In this document: positions 12,453 to 24,019 of the stretch, in pieces
Layout: every line of letters begins with the position of its first letter
How positions within the stretch are numbered: the first letter of the stretch is position 1
Assembly (NCBI RefSeq): GCF_000276665.1
Contig: NW_004955472.1
Location: forward strand, 4,640,549 to 4,704,548
Length of the DNA stretch: 64,000 bases
Direction of reading: 5' to 3'
From: Chinchilla lanigera
Taxonomy: Eukaryota; Chordata; Mammalia; Rodentia; Chinchillidae
Program-made: the position numbers and the translations under genes
The notes under the pieces: model-generated
What the model was told of the DNA's origin: nothing
The model's database searches: none
Seen by the model: only the letters and a program-made list of their open reading frames with translations

Positions 12453-13687
12453 TGTCCCTGGCTCCCAAAAGACTCATGTGCATACTTTTCTGAAAAAAGA
12501 ATTAATCTATCTCTAAGAGTTGCCAAATGCATAACAGATTCAGCATTGCTGAAAAATCTGCTTCCAAAGCCTTTTCTGAGATTTAAAGCAAACACTTAAA
12601 AGTAACTTCTGTACAAATGGACAAAAAGAAAGATAAACACTTCCAAAATAGAATGACACAAGGTCAACTTTCCCATTCCAACAGGTATAGGAGAGGAATG
12701 TAAAGGAAAGGGATCAAAGAAGTTCCAAAATCCAGCACTATAAATACTAAGTCCCATGGTTTCATGTCTGGCATCCAGGTTAATCTGTGGCAAGATGTGA
12801 CCTCCAGAGGGCTTGGGTGGCTCTGCTCCTGTGGACCTGCTGGTACTTGCAAGTCTCATGGGTTCTATCTAGGCTGGCTTTGCTTAGTCCTTCCAGCTTT
12901 CCTGAGATGATCCAAACTCTTGGCTTCTCCAAATTTCTGGGTCTCCAGTGCACACACTGCTCTCTCAGGGACACACTGCCTTGTCTTCTAGGCTTACATC
13001 CAAATTCTGGGTGGAAGCCTTCCTGACCCCACAACTTGCATTCTGCCCCTGAAACCCACATCATGTGGATGATGCTAAAGTCTGCTGGCAACTGGAGCAG
13101 TAGCCAGATTGCCTGCCGTCTTTGTTGATTGCAGTGGTTTAGGGCCTGGATTGCTAAGCACTGGGAACCAAATCCTGAAGGACAACTTTCCTAAGCCACC
13201 ACCATTCTGGAGCATGCTTCTCTGGGGCCCCCTTCTCAGAACAGTCATTCACCTTTGCAATTTTAAGACTGGAAAGAGTGGACTCCTGTTGGATCTTGTG
13301 ATGCCTTTTGCTCATTTTATTTTATTGTCCTCTTCCAAAATACTTGGTTTTGTAATGCCAATTGTTTTAGTGGCCAAGTTTTCCTCTGTTCCATCTTTGC
13401 AGTGTATGGTTTTACTGGGATTTCTGTTGTGACCAAACTTATAACATTTTAAATCTTTCTGCTGGGCCCTTTGCTGATCATTCTTAATGTTCAGCTCATT
13501 GAAAGCCCACAATAGTAGCCATGACCTTCCCTCAATTTTAAACTCCCCTGAGATTTCTTCCATAAGATTAATTAGCCTACCACACTTAATCTCTAAGGGA
13601 AAGTATCTGGACATAAGCAACATGCAGACAGATTTTTATCTGGAGCATAACACACATAAGATGGATTCCAACTGTCAATAGAATTTT

Positions 13688-15354
13688 TTAAATTATTATT
13701 TTAAAGAGTAAAATAAGGATAACATAGTAAGTGGGGCTTACCAAATTACAGAAAAAGTGGTAGGAAATTATCAGTGGTTGTTGTTTTACATATTGTTATC
13801 CACAAGATAGTTTCTCAGGAAAACAAGTAGACAAATAATAGTGGGCTACACACAAAAGTGGTAGGTTATTATTAATGGTTGTTGTACTATACTTTGGTAT
13901 CTTCAAAATGGTTTCTAAAGAAAATAAATGGAGCTATACACGAGTGACCAATTGAATCATCATTGACTACTCTCAATGGTTGTTGTAGGAAACACATAGT
14001 AATAAACATACATCCATTTACGAAATAACATAGGAAAAATACAAACATTACAGAGTTATAGACAGATTAGCAGGAAAATATCAATGGCTGCTGTAATACA
14101 TGGTGGTACCTTCAAAGTGGTTTCTCAGGAAGACAGAGATATGCAAGAAAGATCTAACAAGTAGTTACAGCCTAAGGGTTGTGAAAAATACCGTATTACC
14201 TCCTCACCAGTGACTCCTTTCACTGAGGTGTCATGGCTGGAAGGAAGGCCAGGATTGAAAAGAAGGACCGAGAGACTTGCACCTGTGTTCAGCAACAGGC
14301 TGTTTTCTTGTTCCTCTATAGTCATGATTACTCGGGCTCCTCCATGGAGGTGACGGTCTGGCCAGAGGGAGAAGGCACAGTATGCCCCGGGCCCCCTCAT
14401 TCCTGTTGGAACAGCTGGTAGGAAGGGTCTGAGCTCTGGGGTCTCCACTTGAGAGGGCAGACCAATCTCCAGTTGTCTCCTTTGCATTCAGGGCATGGCC
14501 CTGGGGGCTTCTTAGGGCAGTTTCTCTTGAGGTGGCCTGGATTTTAACAGTGAAGCAGATGAATGTGGTCGTCCAGTTCTTGGGGCCCTGAGAATCAGAC
14601 TTAGGGTCTGTTTCTCTCAGTGCTGCAGCAAAAGCAGCTGCTTTTTCTTGGTCTCTTTGTTTTCTCTCCTTGGCCTCCTCCTCGTCATGGCCATAGAACA
14701 CTGAGGAGGTAATTCTTACTAACATCTCAAGTGAGCCATCCGGGGCAAAAGCCATTTTTTGTAGCTTTTTCTCTCCAGCCTCCCATCGCATTGGGACCCC
14801 ACAACCACTTAGTGTCCTCACCCCAATCATCAGCACAGGCCTCAGGAATCTTGGTGCAGACCTCTCTGGAGCTCCACATGCTCCTCCACTGCAGCCTATA
14901 CTGTCAGGGGAAGAATGTCTTCCAGGGCGTCTGCCCAGCTATTGTGCAAGTTCCTCCTGGTTTCTAGCTTCCGAATGGCTCTCATGATTCTGGTCAGCTA
15001 GACCTTTGAGTCTTCGGGCATAGCCTGTATTCTCATGTTCTCCAAGTCCTTGTTCAGCAGCTGCTCCTCTGCTGACTTGGACCTTTCTGGTTCTCAATGG
15101 CAGGGGCAAGAGCTACCCGTTGTGTGGCATGTATTTCCAGGGGTTTCTCCATGTCAGGATGATTCATGCACATCCCCGGGTGGGCCTCCATGGCTGGCTC
15201 ATGGTGGGCCGATTGTGTCATTGCTTGTCTGTGCCATACTAGTTCTTGACGGTGCAGCTGCGGCTGGCCTCAGGGCCGGCATGCACTGCCACACGGCTTC
15301 CCAGGTGCTAGCTGCCTGCCTCCCTGGCACCTGCACAGCTAGCGTCTGGCCCTC
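13688..15354 (-). mobile_element. Composite retroposon copy 1: ERV gag-pro fragment joined to L1 3'UTR-like modules
   Basis: Read on the minus strand, the order is: a GC-rich leader (about 15354-15170), a degraded gag-related stretch (to about 14830), the end of a gammaretrovirus-like gag with the nucleocapsid region and the start of the protease (about 14836-14150), three or four degenerate modules of about 100 bp (about 14130-13735), then an A/T-rich tail at 13686-13715. The modules share 'actttgaagata'-type cores with the L1 3'UTR at 8270-8480 and 40300-40480. It sits inside MaLR element 2. A similar word borders both ends (AATAGAATTTTTT near 13678, AGTAGAGTTCTT near 15355), which fits an L1-type target-site duplication. 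The same arrangement recurs at 57999-59526. Confidence 0.75.
14125..14836 (-). pseudogene. Broken gammaretrovirus-like gag-pro fragment (copy 1)
   Basis: Two overlapping minus-strand frames, 14231-14836 and 14125-14487, carry the pieces. The first has a charged segment 'VFYGHDEEEAKERKQRD', similar to the end of the capsid and start of the nucleocapsid in class I retroviruses. The zinc-knuckle region follows near 14560-14470 but is frame-shifted and interrupted. The second frame holds a retropepsin-like segment 'LLLNTGASLSVL', in which the catalytic Asp of the DTG motif is replaced by Asn. It then stops within the protease, with no reverse transcriptase after it. The gene is broken by shifts and stops, the protease is incomplete and its active site is lost, so no functional product is expected. 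Class I ERV origin is inferred from these motifs. Confidence 0.75.
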
Positions 15355-15600
15355 AGTAGAGTTCTTGTTCTCAACTGAAACCACATGAGCCTGGTCTTTC
15401 CCAGAAACACTGCATTCAACATTCTGGTCTTCTGAGCTCTGAATAGACTCTCCCATCAAGCTTGACTCACGGCATTCCAGGGGTACTTCTTCAACCAACA
15501 TTTCCAAACCTGTCCAAACTGTTCCTACAGGACAGTTCCCAAGGCTTCCAAGCCACATGGTCGGGTAGCAAAACACAACAATCCAAATTCTCTGGTACAC

Positions 15601-16043
15601 AAATGAATCTTTCTTACTTTTTCTGTTGCTGAGACATACGTGACACCAGCAAGGCAAAGAATTAAAGGTTTATTTTGGCTCACAGTTTGGAGAGGCATCA
15701 ATCATTGTCAACTGACTCCAAGGCAAGGTGGAACTACAGAGGAGCATGGTGGAAAAGACAGCCCCATGCAAGGCAGGTAAAAGGCAGTGAAGCAGGAAGC
15801 CATCATTTCCATTTTATCCCATTTAGGCCACAAGTTTTTGGGAGTTGTCACCCACACCCAGGGTGGGGCTTTCCATGACGCATATCCAGAACTATAATAA
15901 ACCAACTAGTGGACTGAGCTAGTACCACATACCCTCCTTAATCCATATTAACACACCCTAGATTCAGCTACCTCTGAAAATCCCCACCTATGACCACATA
16001 ATGCTTTGTGAAGACACAAAGATACAAGCCACAGCAGTCACCC
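15601..16043 (+). repeat. 3' LTR of MaLR element 2
   Basis: It starts near 'ttctgttgctgagacat' and keeps 'ggtttattttggctcacag', 'accctagattcagct' and the closing 'gatacaagccaca' block. It matches the LTR at 12005-12452 in layout. Confidence 0.8.
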
Positions 16044-16044
16044 T

Positions 16045-16810
16045 AAAAGAAATAATTTTAAATCTTGACTCTCTACTATTATTTTGATGTCTTACTAGCC
16101 TTTCCCAGGAACACTTTCACAGAACTACACTAGTTAGGTTACAGCTGAGGAGAAACAAAAACAAAATCCTATATTCTAGATCAAGAAGGCTTGAAGTAGC
16201 AGAAAATCTGGGAACTACATTCATGAACTTCTTTATAACACAGAAACTTTTATTACCTTGGAGTTTGGGAGCAGAAGAAAATGAGGGATAGTTACAGACC
16301 AAAAAGAAGAGGCAAAGGGCACTTACACTGTGAGAATTATCATCATCAAATCCTAGAAACAATCTAGCTGTCCTAGTCTATTAACAACTTTCATGTGTGA
16401 TATAAATTACTACAAATGATGTTAAAAACAGCACAACTCTCATTTCACAACTGGGGGAAAGAGAGAGAACACTAATTTGATTATGAAACACACTGAGAAG
16501 AGTGTGAGATGATCTAAATGAGAGTGTTTCTCAGATCCTTTCTTGCTATTCATTGACATCTCATGTCTCATGGAAACTGAAGTAGCATTATGAAGAAAGG
16601 AAGGGAAAGAATCACACCAGACAAAGCTTGATTTTGTAACAGCATAGCTGGCCTTTGACAATCTTTATGAGAATTGATTGAATAGACAATATTTCTAAAT
16701 CTGGGTATTAGTATTGAGAAAACTAATCTTAATACCTCTCAGTTTTGTTTCATGTGTAAAGCAAGATTAATAAGAGGGTTACTGCGAAGTATTTTGGCTT
16801 TTTAAACTCT
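16045..16810. other. Unassigned sequence
   Basis: No gene is recognised. Short frames on the minus strand at 16117-16362 and 16440-16661 have no recognisable domains. Confidence 0.5.
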
Positions 16811-16814
16811 TTTT

Positions 16815-17005
16815 GTAGTAGTGAAGCTGGAACTAGGTTTTCCACATTAAGCTATATCCCCAGCCAATTTTCATAATTTTTTGAGACATTGACTCTCTAA
16901 ATTACGAAATTTTCAAGGTTGGGCTCAAACTTGTAATACTCTTTCTTAAGCCTTGCAGGGTGATGGGATTACAGGTGTATACCACCATATCTGATTCATA
17001 CAATT
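16815..17005 (-). mobile_element. Dimeric SINE, B1 plus ID-like unit (-)
   Basis: On the + strand an ID-like reverse piece (16820-16868, 'agctatatccccagcc') is followed by a B1-like reverse piece (16880-17000, 'gatgggattacaggtgtata'). Read on the minus strand, this is B1 followed by an ID unit, as in fused B1/ID SINEs of rodents (B4 or B1-dID type). It is old and diverged. Confidence 0.65.
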
Positions 17006-17009
17006 TTTT

Positions 17010-17820
17010 TGAATGTTAAGTTGTCAAATACATTTAAATACTTTTAATTTTGCCCAATAAACATTGAAACTTTATTACTTATTTTACTATTAGAATTTTG
17101 TCTCAAAATTACAGATTGCTTTGATATTAAGCTGTAAATAAAATAGTATTGCTACACATATAATTAAACTCAATATTAGATGATTTAGTACATTCTCAAA
17201 AGAAGTTTTAATTGTCACAAATCCTTTTTAAACTGTCAATGGCAGAGACAGCACCTATTATTCTTCTAAATCTATTTCATTATTTTTTTCTGATGATATT
17301 TATTATGAACAGCAGCTCTTTTAAGTTTTGAATTATTTTATATTTATATATTTTCTATGTGTCATTCACTAAAGATTGTTAAAATCTTATGACTCAAGAG
17401 AATATTAGGTTTTAATCTTTTTTTCTATGAAGTTACATTCTCAGACATTAACATAAAATTCATTAAAAGTTTATATTTTCATTGAACATATTTGCTACTA
17501 TAAATCTTTGTAAAAATATTCCATTCTGGGCATATTTTCAAAATGCTGTTTATACCTAAGTAAATTTATGGCCTATTTTGGGTCAATATCATTTTTATAT
17601 CTTGTGAAACAAATAATAATATGTCCCTTTTTCTTAATCTACATATAATTCCAATACTGAGTTAGAAAGCTGAGCAATTTTGTCTCAACATAACATAAAA
17701 TAACATATCTAAGATTTTATCATAGGTCAACAAGTAACAGAATATCTATGAAAATGACTCCTGATTCAATTATTATCCAGGATAATAGTTTATAAGTCAA
17801 ATCAGTAACTGAAAAATGAA
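17010..17820. other. AT-rich unassigned sequence
   Basis: Very AT-rich with no gene seen. It might be the decayed 5' side of the L1 that becomes recognisable at 17825. Confidence 0.45.
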
Positions 17821-18897
17821 GCAATAGCATGACTAAATCAATAATTTTCAATATCTACTCTCAATGTAAATGGCCTCAAGCCACTAATCAACAGTATCAG
17901 ATTTGTACATTGGATCAGAACACAGAACTCAAGGGCATGCTGCACACAAGAAACACATTTAAATTCAAAATAAATGCACAGACTAAAATTGAAAAGATGG
18001 AAAACTGTATTCCATGTTTGAAAACAAACAGAAGTAGTTATCCTACTTTCAAAATACATGGACTTCAACTTAAAATATATTAGAAGAGGCAATGAAGGTG
18101 ACTACACACTGGATTGGGAACAATTTAAGAGAAAGGATAAAAATTATGAACATATATGCACTAAACAAGAGTACACCCAAATCCATAAAACAAACATGAC
18201 TCCACATAAGATGTCAGATAAACATCAACATAATTATACCTCCTGTCAACACCCTACTGTCACAAATAAATCAAGTAGACAAAAATCCAACAAGGAAATA
18301 TCAGTGTTCAAACAAACCTTCAAACAGACATACTTAATGGATGTACAGAGAATATTTCACCCAGCAACAGTAATACACCTTATTCTCACCAACATGTAGG
18401 AGTTTCTTTAAAATAGGCCCATAAAGCAAATACATGCAAAAGAATCAAAATTATTCCATGAATATTATTAGATAATAATGCAACTAGAAACTAGTGGCAA
18501 AATAAACCTCAGTAATTATACAAACACGTGGAGATTAAATAATACGTTCTGGAATAATCAAGAGATCACAGAAAAAAATCAAGGAAGAATTTAGACAGTT
18601 CTCAGAATCAAGTGATAATGTCAGTAGAATATATGAGAACCTATGAAACCTAATGAAGGATATCCAAAGTGGGAAGTGTACAGTCGCAAGTTCCCACATC
18701 AAAAAGAGAACCCAAATAAACAACCTAAAAATATACTTCTAATTCCTAGAAAAATAAGAACAATCCAAATACAAACTACTATAAGAAAAGAAATTATAAA
18801 TATTAGAGCAGAAACCAGTGAAATAGAGACTAATCAGAAATCAGAAAAAAAATTTAAAACTAAAAATCTTTAGTTAAACTACCCAAAAGAAAAGAAA

Positions 18898-19062
18898 AGG
18901 CTGCTGGGGATGGTGGAACACTCCTGTAATCCCAGCACTCAAGAGGCTGAGGCACAAGGATCACTGAGAGTTTGAGGCCAACCTATGTTACATAGTAAAT
19001 TCAAGTCCAGCCTGAAGTACACAGTGAAACCCTGTCTAAAGAAAAACAACAAAAATGTCCCA
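18898..19062 (+). mobile_element. B1 SINE (+)
   Basis: The motifs 'ctcctgtaatcccagcact', 'gaggctgaggcacaaggatc' and 'agtgaaaccctgtct' are in order. It shows a repeated 'ttgaggccaacc'/'ttcaagtccagcc' pair, the internal duplication found in other B1 copies of this window. Confidence 0.9.
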
Positions 19063-19380
19063 AGTCAATGAAATGAGAAATGCAAAAGCCTAGAGCACAA
19101 CTAATGCCATTGTAACCAAAAAATTATTAGAAACTGTTTTAAACACTTGTACACCAATAAATTGGAAAATGCAAAAGGAATGGACAGATTTCTAAATAAA
19201 CAATTACCATTACTGAAGCAACAAGATAGAAAAGCCCTGAATATCCTAAAATAGGCAATAAAATTGAAGAAATAAAATAAAACCTACTGACAGAAAAGTG
19301 ACCAGGTCCTGATTGATTCACCAATAAACTCTTCAGTAAATCCAGGGAATAGCTAATTCCAATACCCTTCAAATTCTTTT

Positions 19381-19522
19381 TTTTGTTTGTTTTTCTTGTT
19401 TGTTTTTTTTCTGGTACCTGGAATTGAACTGATAACCTTGTGCTTGCCAGGCAGGCGCTTGCCAGGCAGGCACTGTGCCACTGAGCTAAATTCCCAGCCC
19501 CCAGCTAAATCCTCAGCCCCCC
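19381..19522 (-). mobile_element. ID SINE (-) with internal duplications
   Basis: On the + strand a T-rich tail is followed by 'ctggtacctggaattgaact' and the reversed tRNA-like head. Two parts are duplicated in place: 'gcttgccaggcaggc' occurs twice at 19443-19471, and the head end 'agctaaat..ccagcccc' occurs twice at 19485-19520. The direct repeat CAAATTCTTT flanks the element (about 19370 and 19522). Confidence 0.9.
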
Positions 19523-19544
19523 AAATTCTTTAAGTGTATTCACC

Positions 19545-20046
19545 AGTGTTTACTACAGCCAGATGTGGAAGAGTGCAAGACATCTGTCTGCAGCCGGAGA
19601 CCCACAGGATCCAGTCCAGGGCTTGCAGCCCACAACAATATTCTGTGCAAGTCTGTGCCAGGAAGCTAAATGATCCGCTATGGGAGACAGAGATCTGCAC
19701 CAAAAAGGCCCAAGGGCCAGTGTCGGAAGCTGACTTGTCTGTGAGAAAAGGGTTGGAACCAGGCTGAGGGATCTTCCTGGAAGCCAGGAAATGATGTCCA
19801 AGATGAAAACAAGGACTGAAGCTCCTCTGAAGAAAGAAAGCAGACAAACTTCTTCAAAATAAAACTGCCAAAACTCTGCCAATGAAAAGCAGTTGCCATG
19901 AAGCTCCTTGAAGGAAGATCAGCTACAATCCTTCCCTCTAGTCTCTCTTTATACCGTGCGCCCAACCATGCTGACTCAAGTCAGCTGGGCATTCCCTCGA
20001 GTTGAGATTTAGCCCATTAGCTACCACATTAATAAAACTGAAAGAG
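19545..20046 (-). repeat. Probable solo LTR (-) inside the old L1
   Basis: This segment interrupts otherwise continuous L1 sequence. Read on the minus strand it has an LTR-like build: about 500 bp, a TATA-like 'ggtataaagagag' near 19950, and a GC-richer downstream part. I could not fix the exact TG...CA ends or a target-site duplication, and the family is unknown. A different kind of insertion remains possible. Confidence 0.35.
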
Positions 20047-20109
20047 TAGCAGTATTCTTAAGGACTTTCTGGAGAGTTAGCATCACCCTGATTCCAAAAC
20101 CAAAAAAAC

Positions 20110-21515
20110 CAAAAACAAACAAAAATCCAAATCTACTGTGTCATGTGGATCAAAGGAGTCACTTGCAGAGGAGAACCTCGTTTTGGTTGTACAATTCATA
20201 ATACTGTTGTTTTTTCTTGGGGCTACTGCTGCCATCTCGATCGATTGCGTCTCCCTGGAACTGCCAGTCCTCTGTGGACTTACCTCATGTCAGTGGATAC
20301 GGACCACTTCTCCCAGGTCAGCGCAGTTTGTGCTAAGTTTTGACATCATAGAGTATGGATTCTTAATTTTTTTTGTTTCAAGCTGATTGGACTGTTTCAA
20401 GTTCATAGGATTTTCACATGGATTTTAAGATTGGCTTGTCAGCTTTTAGAGAAGGCTAGATGGGATTTTTAAAGTAGTAATTGTTTTGAAACTCCAGTTG
20501 AACTTGGAGAGTACTGTCATCTTAATAATAAACCTTCCAGTCCATCAACACGAAATATCTACTGTGCTAAGAGAACACGACAGCCAGATTTACGTGTCCC
20601 AGCCTGGGGACTGGAGTAGCAATCCGAAACAAAACTAAAATTTATTATTTCATGAATTCTGGGAGTGAGGAAATTGACCAAAAAAACTTAAATAAAGGGC
20701 TCTCTATCAGGGTTTTTCATGAGGCCTTAATCTGGATGTGAGTTGGGGATGCAGTTTTCACAAACCAAACTGTGAATAGCTGATCCACTCACATTGCAGG
20801 AACATTGGTGCTGGATGCTGGCAGTGTCCCTCATGCTACTGGCCTGCTCCAAAGGGCTGCTATTCTCAGGAGATGTCAGCTGGTCATTCCCACTATGAGT
20901 GATTCAAAAGAAAGCAAGGCAGAACCTGTAATGTTGTTTATCACCCAGCCTGAGAGACCACACTCTATCATTCCTACAGTACCCTATCCTACTAATTGCA
21001 AAGGCCAGACTTGTTTAATGTGAGAGGGAATTATACAAAGGCATAACTATCAGGTTAGAATCATTGAGCACCGTCTTAGATTTATGTCTTCTTCACACAT
21101 AAATTGTGTCCCAGCCAGTCCTAAAACCCCAGAGCACCTTATCGCTTACAGCATCTGCTTGAAGCCCAGGTTCTCTCCTATAAAATGAGTGAATGAAAAC
21201 CTCTGAGGATGATTCTTTAAGTACAGCTCCTTAGGTAATATTTGCTTTAATTTGAAGACTTATCCATGAAAGAAGCAAGTTCTTTTCCTGGAACACACCC
21301 AGCAAAAGTTGTTAGCACTGCCTGGAATAACAGACCTAGGCAGACCTATTTAACAGAGGGAGAGGCAGGAGGCCTGGGGGTTCACGGTCCATATCAGTTC
21401 TAGAAACCCAGCCAAGCATGTATCAAATGTTCCCTCATTAGGACTCGGTCCTTCCTCCTTGCAGTGTCATTCTTCATAACTCATTGGGATGGAGGAGAGA
21501 GGGGTAGCAGAATGG
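20110..21515. other. Unassigned sequence
   Basis: I find no recognisable gene. Frames of 66-82 codons at 20138-20386 on the + strand overlap each other and have no domain. Parts could be old repeats or a retroposed non-coding RNA, but I see no tail or target-site duplication. Confidence 0.45.
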
Positions 21516-21519
21516 ACAG

Positions 21520-22260
21520 AAGACAGGGAAAAGTCAGTGAACTTCAATGTATATTAAGAGAAATTACCCAATGTGAAAGTTAAAGAGAAAAACTGTTTAA
21601 AAAATTAAGAGGGCCATAAAGCACTGTCAGACAGTATCAGGTCTAGTTAACATTTATACCGGTGAAGTCAAGGAGGGGAAATATGGGTACAGATCACATG
21701 AAGAAACAGTGGTTCAGAAATCCCCCAGTTTAGTGAAAGACTAAAATTATGGATACAGGAAGAAAGTAAACACCAAACAGAATGATCTCCAGAGAATTAC
21801 ACAGACATATCATAATTAAACAGCTGAAAACCCAAAATACAATTTTGAAATCAGCTGCAAGAAAGCAAAATATTTGAATTTTAGTGAGTGTGGGTTTCCC
21901 AATGGAAAAGGAAAAATGTCTTTATGGAGGACAGGAGATAGTGGAATAATATCCTTAAAATGTTCAAAGAAAAAAGCTATCAATTCAGTACTGTATATCC
22001 TATGAGAATGTGCCTCAGATACTAGGACAAACTGAAGCCATTTTCACATAAAGAAGTTTAACAAAAATCTGTGAATAGCAGACCCCTCTAAAAGAGATGG
22101 TGGAGGAAAGTCTTCAGGCATTAGGGATTTAATTCCAGAGGGAAATTTGGAATTCAGAAATGACTAGAAGTGATAGCAATGGTGAATATCAAGTTAAGTA
22201 TAATAGACATGAAAAGCAGAAGACAAACAATAATGTAATATTAGCACTAAGTATAATTGC
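21520..22260 (+). mobile_element. Old L1-related fragment (+)
   Basis: The order 'aaatcagctgcaagaaagc', 'atatccttaaaatgttcaaa' and 'agtactgtatatcctatgag' is typical of old L1M elements. No frame is open. The boundaries are soft. Confidence 0.55.
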
Positions 22261-22264
22261 TTTA

Positions 22265-22845
22265 ATTAGCACATAAATGTTTGTCAAAGCAGATGAGATT
22301 CACAGCTATAAAACAAACCATGAGACCTGCTCTTGTGCACATCCTTAGGAAGTTCAATACCACACATGAAGGCATAGCCCTTGAGACCTTACCTTGCTCA
22401 AAGCTTCACTCCCAACACCATCAGCTTTGTGGTTTTCGACTTACAGAGTGTGGAGGGATGCACAGAGTGACCCTTCCTCATGAGTAACCAGGTTCATTTG
22501 GTATTTTGGTGTATGCTGAAGTAGTTTGGACATATATACAAGAATATGCTAATTGGCTGAAGGAAAGAAAATGTGCGATGAGGGACAAGAGGTAGTCAGT
22601 CCTTCCCACAGTTTTACTGCCCCTTATTTCTGTTAATATGGGAAACTCTGCTTCAAAACATTGCATGGGAAGTTGCAGTGATAGACAATTTGTAAATTTG
22701 AAATTGCTATGAGCAGTATGATGAACTCTTGTGTTGAGCTGTCGTTCCACCCAGAGTGTTCGTCATACTTTGTCCCATGCTCTTCATCTATATATGCTAT
22801 AGGGGGAGGTGGGAGAGAGAGGGACTAGAATCACATATGTTTGTT
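22265..22845. other. Unassigned sequence
   Basis: No gene or named repeat is recognised in this stretch, and short frames lack domains. Confidence 0.45.
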
Positions 22846-22854
22846 ACAGTACGT

Positions 22855-23200
22855 CTGAGTCTATATCTTGTCACTGAGACATAATTCCCGTTACCCACGA
22901 TCTAAAGGAGAAGAGGTTTATTCTGACGCACTGTTTTCAGAGGCTTCAGTCGGAGTTGGGGGCTCCAGTGCAGGAAGTCCGCTGCAGAAGCCGCTGCAGT
23001 GATGAAGAGCTGCTCAGGTGATGGCACAGGAGGAGCTAGGGGCGGGGAAGGGACTGCGGACCCCAGGAGCTGCTCCACCACCACACTTCAGCTCCCAAAG
23101 CGTGTCAGCACTATCTCCCCATGGTTCACTCTCCTTACAAAAGCCAGGCCTGTGAGCACATGAGGCCTTTGGGGAACATTCTCTATCTAACAACAACACA
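22855..23200 (+). repeat. Solo MaLR LTR (+)
   Basis: It has the MaLR LTR layout: 'gtcactgagacataattccc', then 'agaggtttattctgacgcac', then 'gaggcttcagtcgg', and the closing 'gaggcctttggggaaca' and 'atctaacaacaaca'. There is no internal sequence on either side, so it is probably a solo LTR. It is unusually GC-rich in the middle (22960-23080). Confidence 0.75.
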
Positions 23201-23204
23201 GTCT

Positions 23205-23320
23205 ACTAATTGTAATAATGTATTATTTTATTTTATCATTAGTTATTTTATTATTCATTATTGGCTATTTCATTACTAATTATTGTCAATTTCTTAATAG
23301 TATAATTTATAAATTAAAAC
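23205..23320. repeat. AT-rich low-complexity (TTATT-type)
   Basis: Repeated TTATTTTATTATT-type words with no other structure. Confidence 0.65.
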
Positions 23321-23329
23321 CTTACCATA

Positions 23330-23960
23330 GGGGTGTACATATATAAAGGTGTCAGTATTACCCACAGTTTTAGGTGTCTTCTGAGCACCCCCGGCTCTAT
23401 TTGCCACAGACAGACTACTGTACATGCAGACCACAGAGAAGGGAATATATGTCCACACAGAGACTGGCTCATGAATTTACACAGCAGCATTATTTATAAG
23501 AAACAAAACCGAATAATATTCCAAATGTCCATTAGCCAGTGGATAGACTGATTGTAATACATGTGTACAGTGGAACACTAACTACTCTGCAATAAAAATT
23601 AAACTGGGGATATGTCAAAGGTATAGTTAAATAAATGCGTATAGTGTAAGAAAGCAGTGATAAAGATATACATGTTCCATCATTGCATTTATGTACAACT
23701 CTACAAAATGCAAAGTAACCTATTTGAACAGAATAAATTCATGGTTCCTCACGGAGCAAGAAAAGAGTTTGAGGGAAGGATTTCTAAGGTACATAGGAAA
23801 ACTTTGGATGTGATAGAATGGTGTCTTGACTGTGATAATGGTTTCACAGGTTTATACATGTATGAAAGATTATCAAAGTATTAAACTAAATTAGTAACTT
23901 AAGTATATGTAATTTATTGTATGTCAATTATACCTCATAAAGTTTTTAAATTACTAAATT
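23330..23960 (+). mobile_element. Old L1M-type 3' end (+)
   Basis: The order 'agcagcattatttataag', 'aatgtccattagccagtgg', 'ggtttcacaggtttatacat' and 'gtatgtcaattatacctca' is the standard 3' end of mammalian L1M elements. No frame is open. Confidence 0.8.
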
Positions 23961-24019
23961 CTAGAAGAATCAAAGATTTTTGCATAAAAACGAAATAGTG
24001 GATTTTACATGAAAGAATT

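Larger units (their letters stand above)
12005..16043 (+). mobile_element. ERVL-MaLR element 2, internal region split by a composite retroposon
   Basis: A MaLR element of the same group as element 1. The 5' LTR is about 12005-12452, the internal region 12453-13680, then a foreign insert in the opposite orientation at about 13688-15354, then internal sequence 15361-15600, and the 3' LTR about 15601-16043. The internal part follows the same block order as elements 1 and 3 (for example 'ctggagcagtagccag', 'gccctttgctgatcattct'). The two halves join smoothly at the insertion point when compared with element 3 around 53810-53860. It has no long coding frame. Confidence 0.85.
17825..20105 (+). mobile_element. 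Old LINE-1 (+), ORF2 endonuclease to reverse transcriptase region, interrupted
   Basis: The DNA 'caatgtaaatggcctcaa', then 'catgctgcacacaagaaaca', then 'atatatgcactaaacaag' is the classic order of the L1 ORF2 endonuclease region on the + strand. It continues at 19070-19380 and resumes briefly near 20085-20105 ('agcatcaccctgattccaaa'). It is cut by a B1 (18900-19060), an ID (19381-19521) and a probable LTR (about 19545-20046). Many stops and gaps mark it as an ancient, dead copy. Confidence 0.8.

Noticed and set aside
15035..15657. Frames of 117 codons (+) and 152 codons (-)
   Set aside because: They cross the boundary of the composite leader and MaLR internal DNA, so they cannot be a real gene; the + frame is antisense to the composite.
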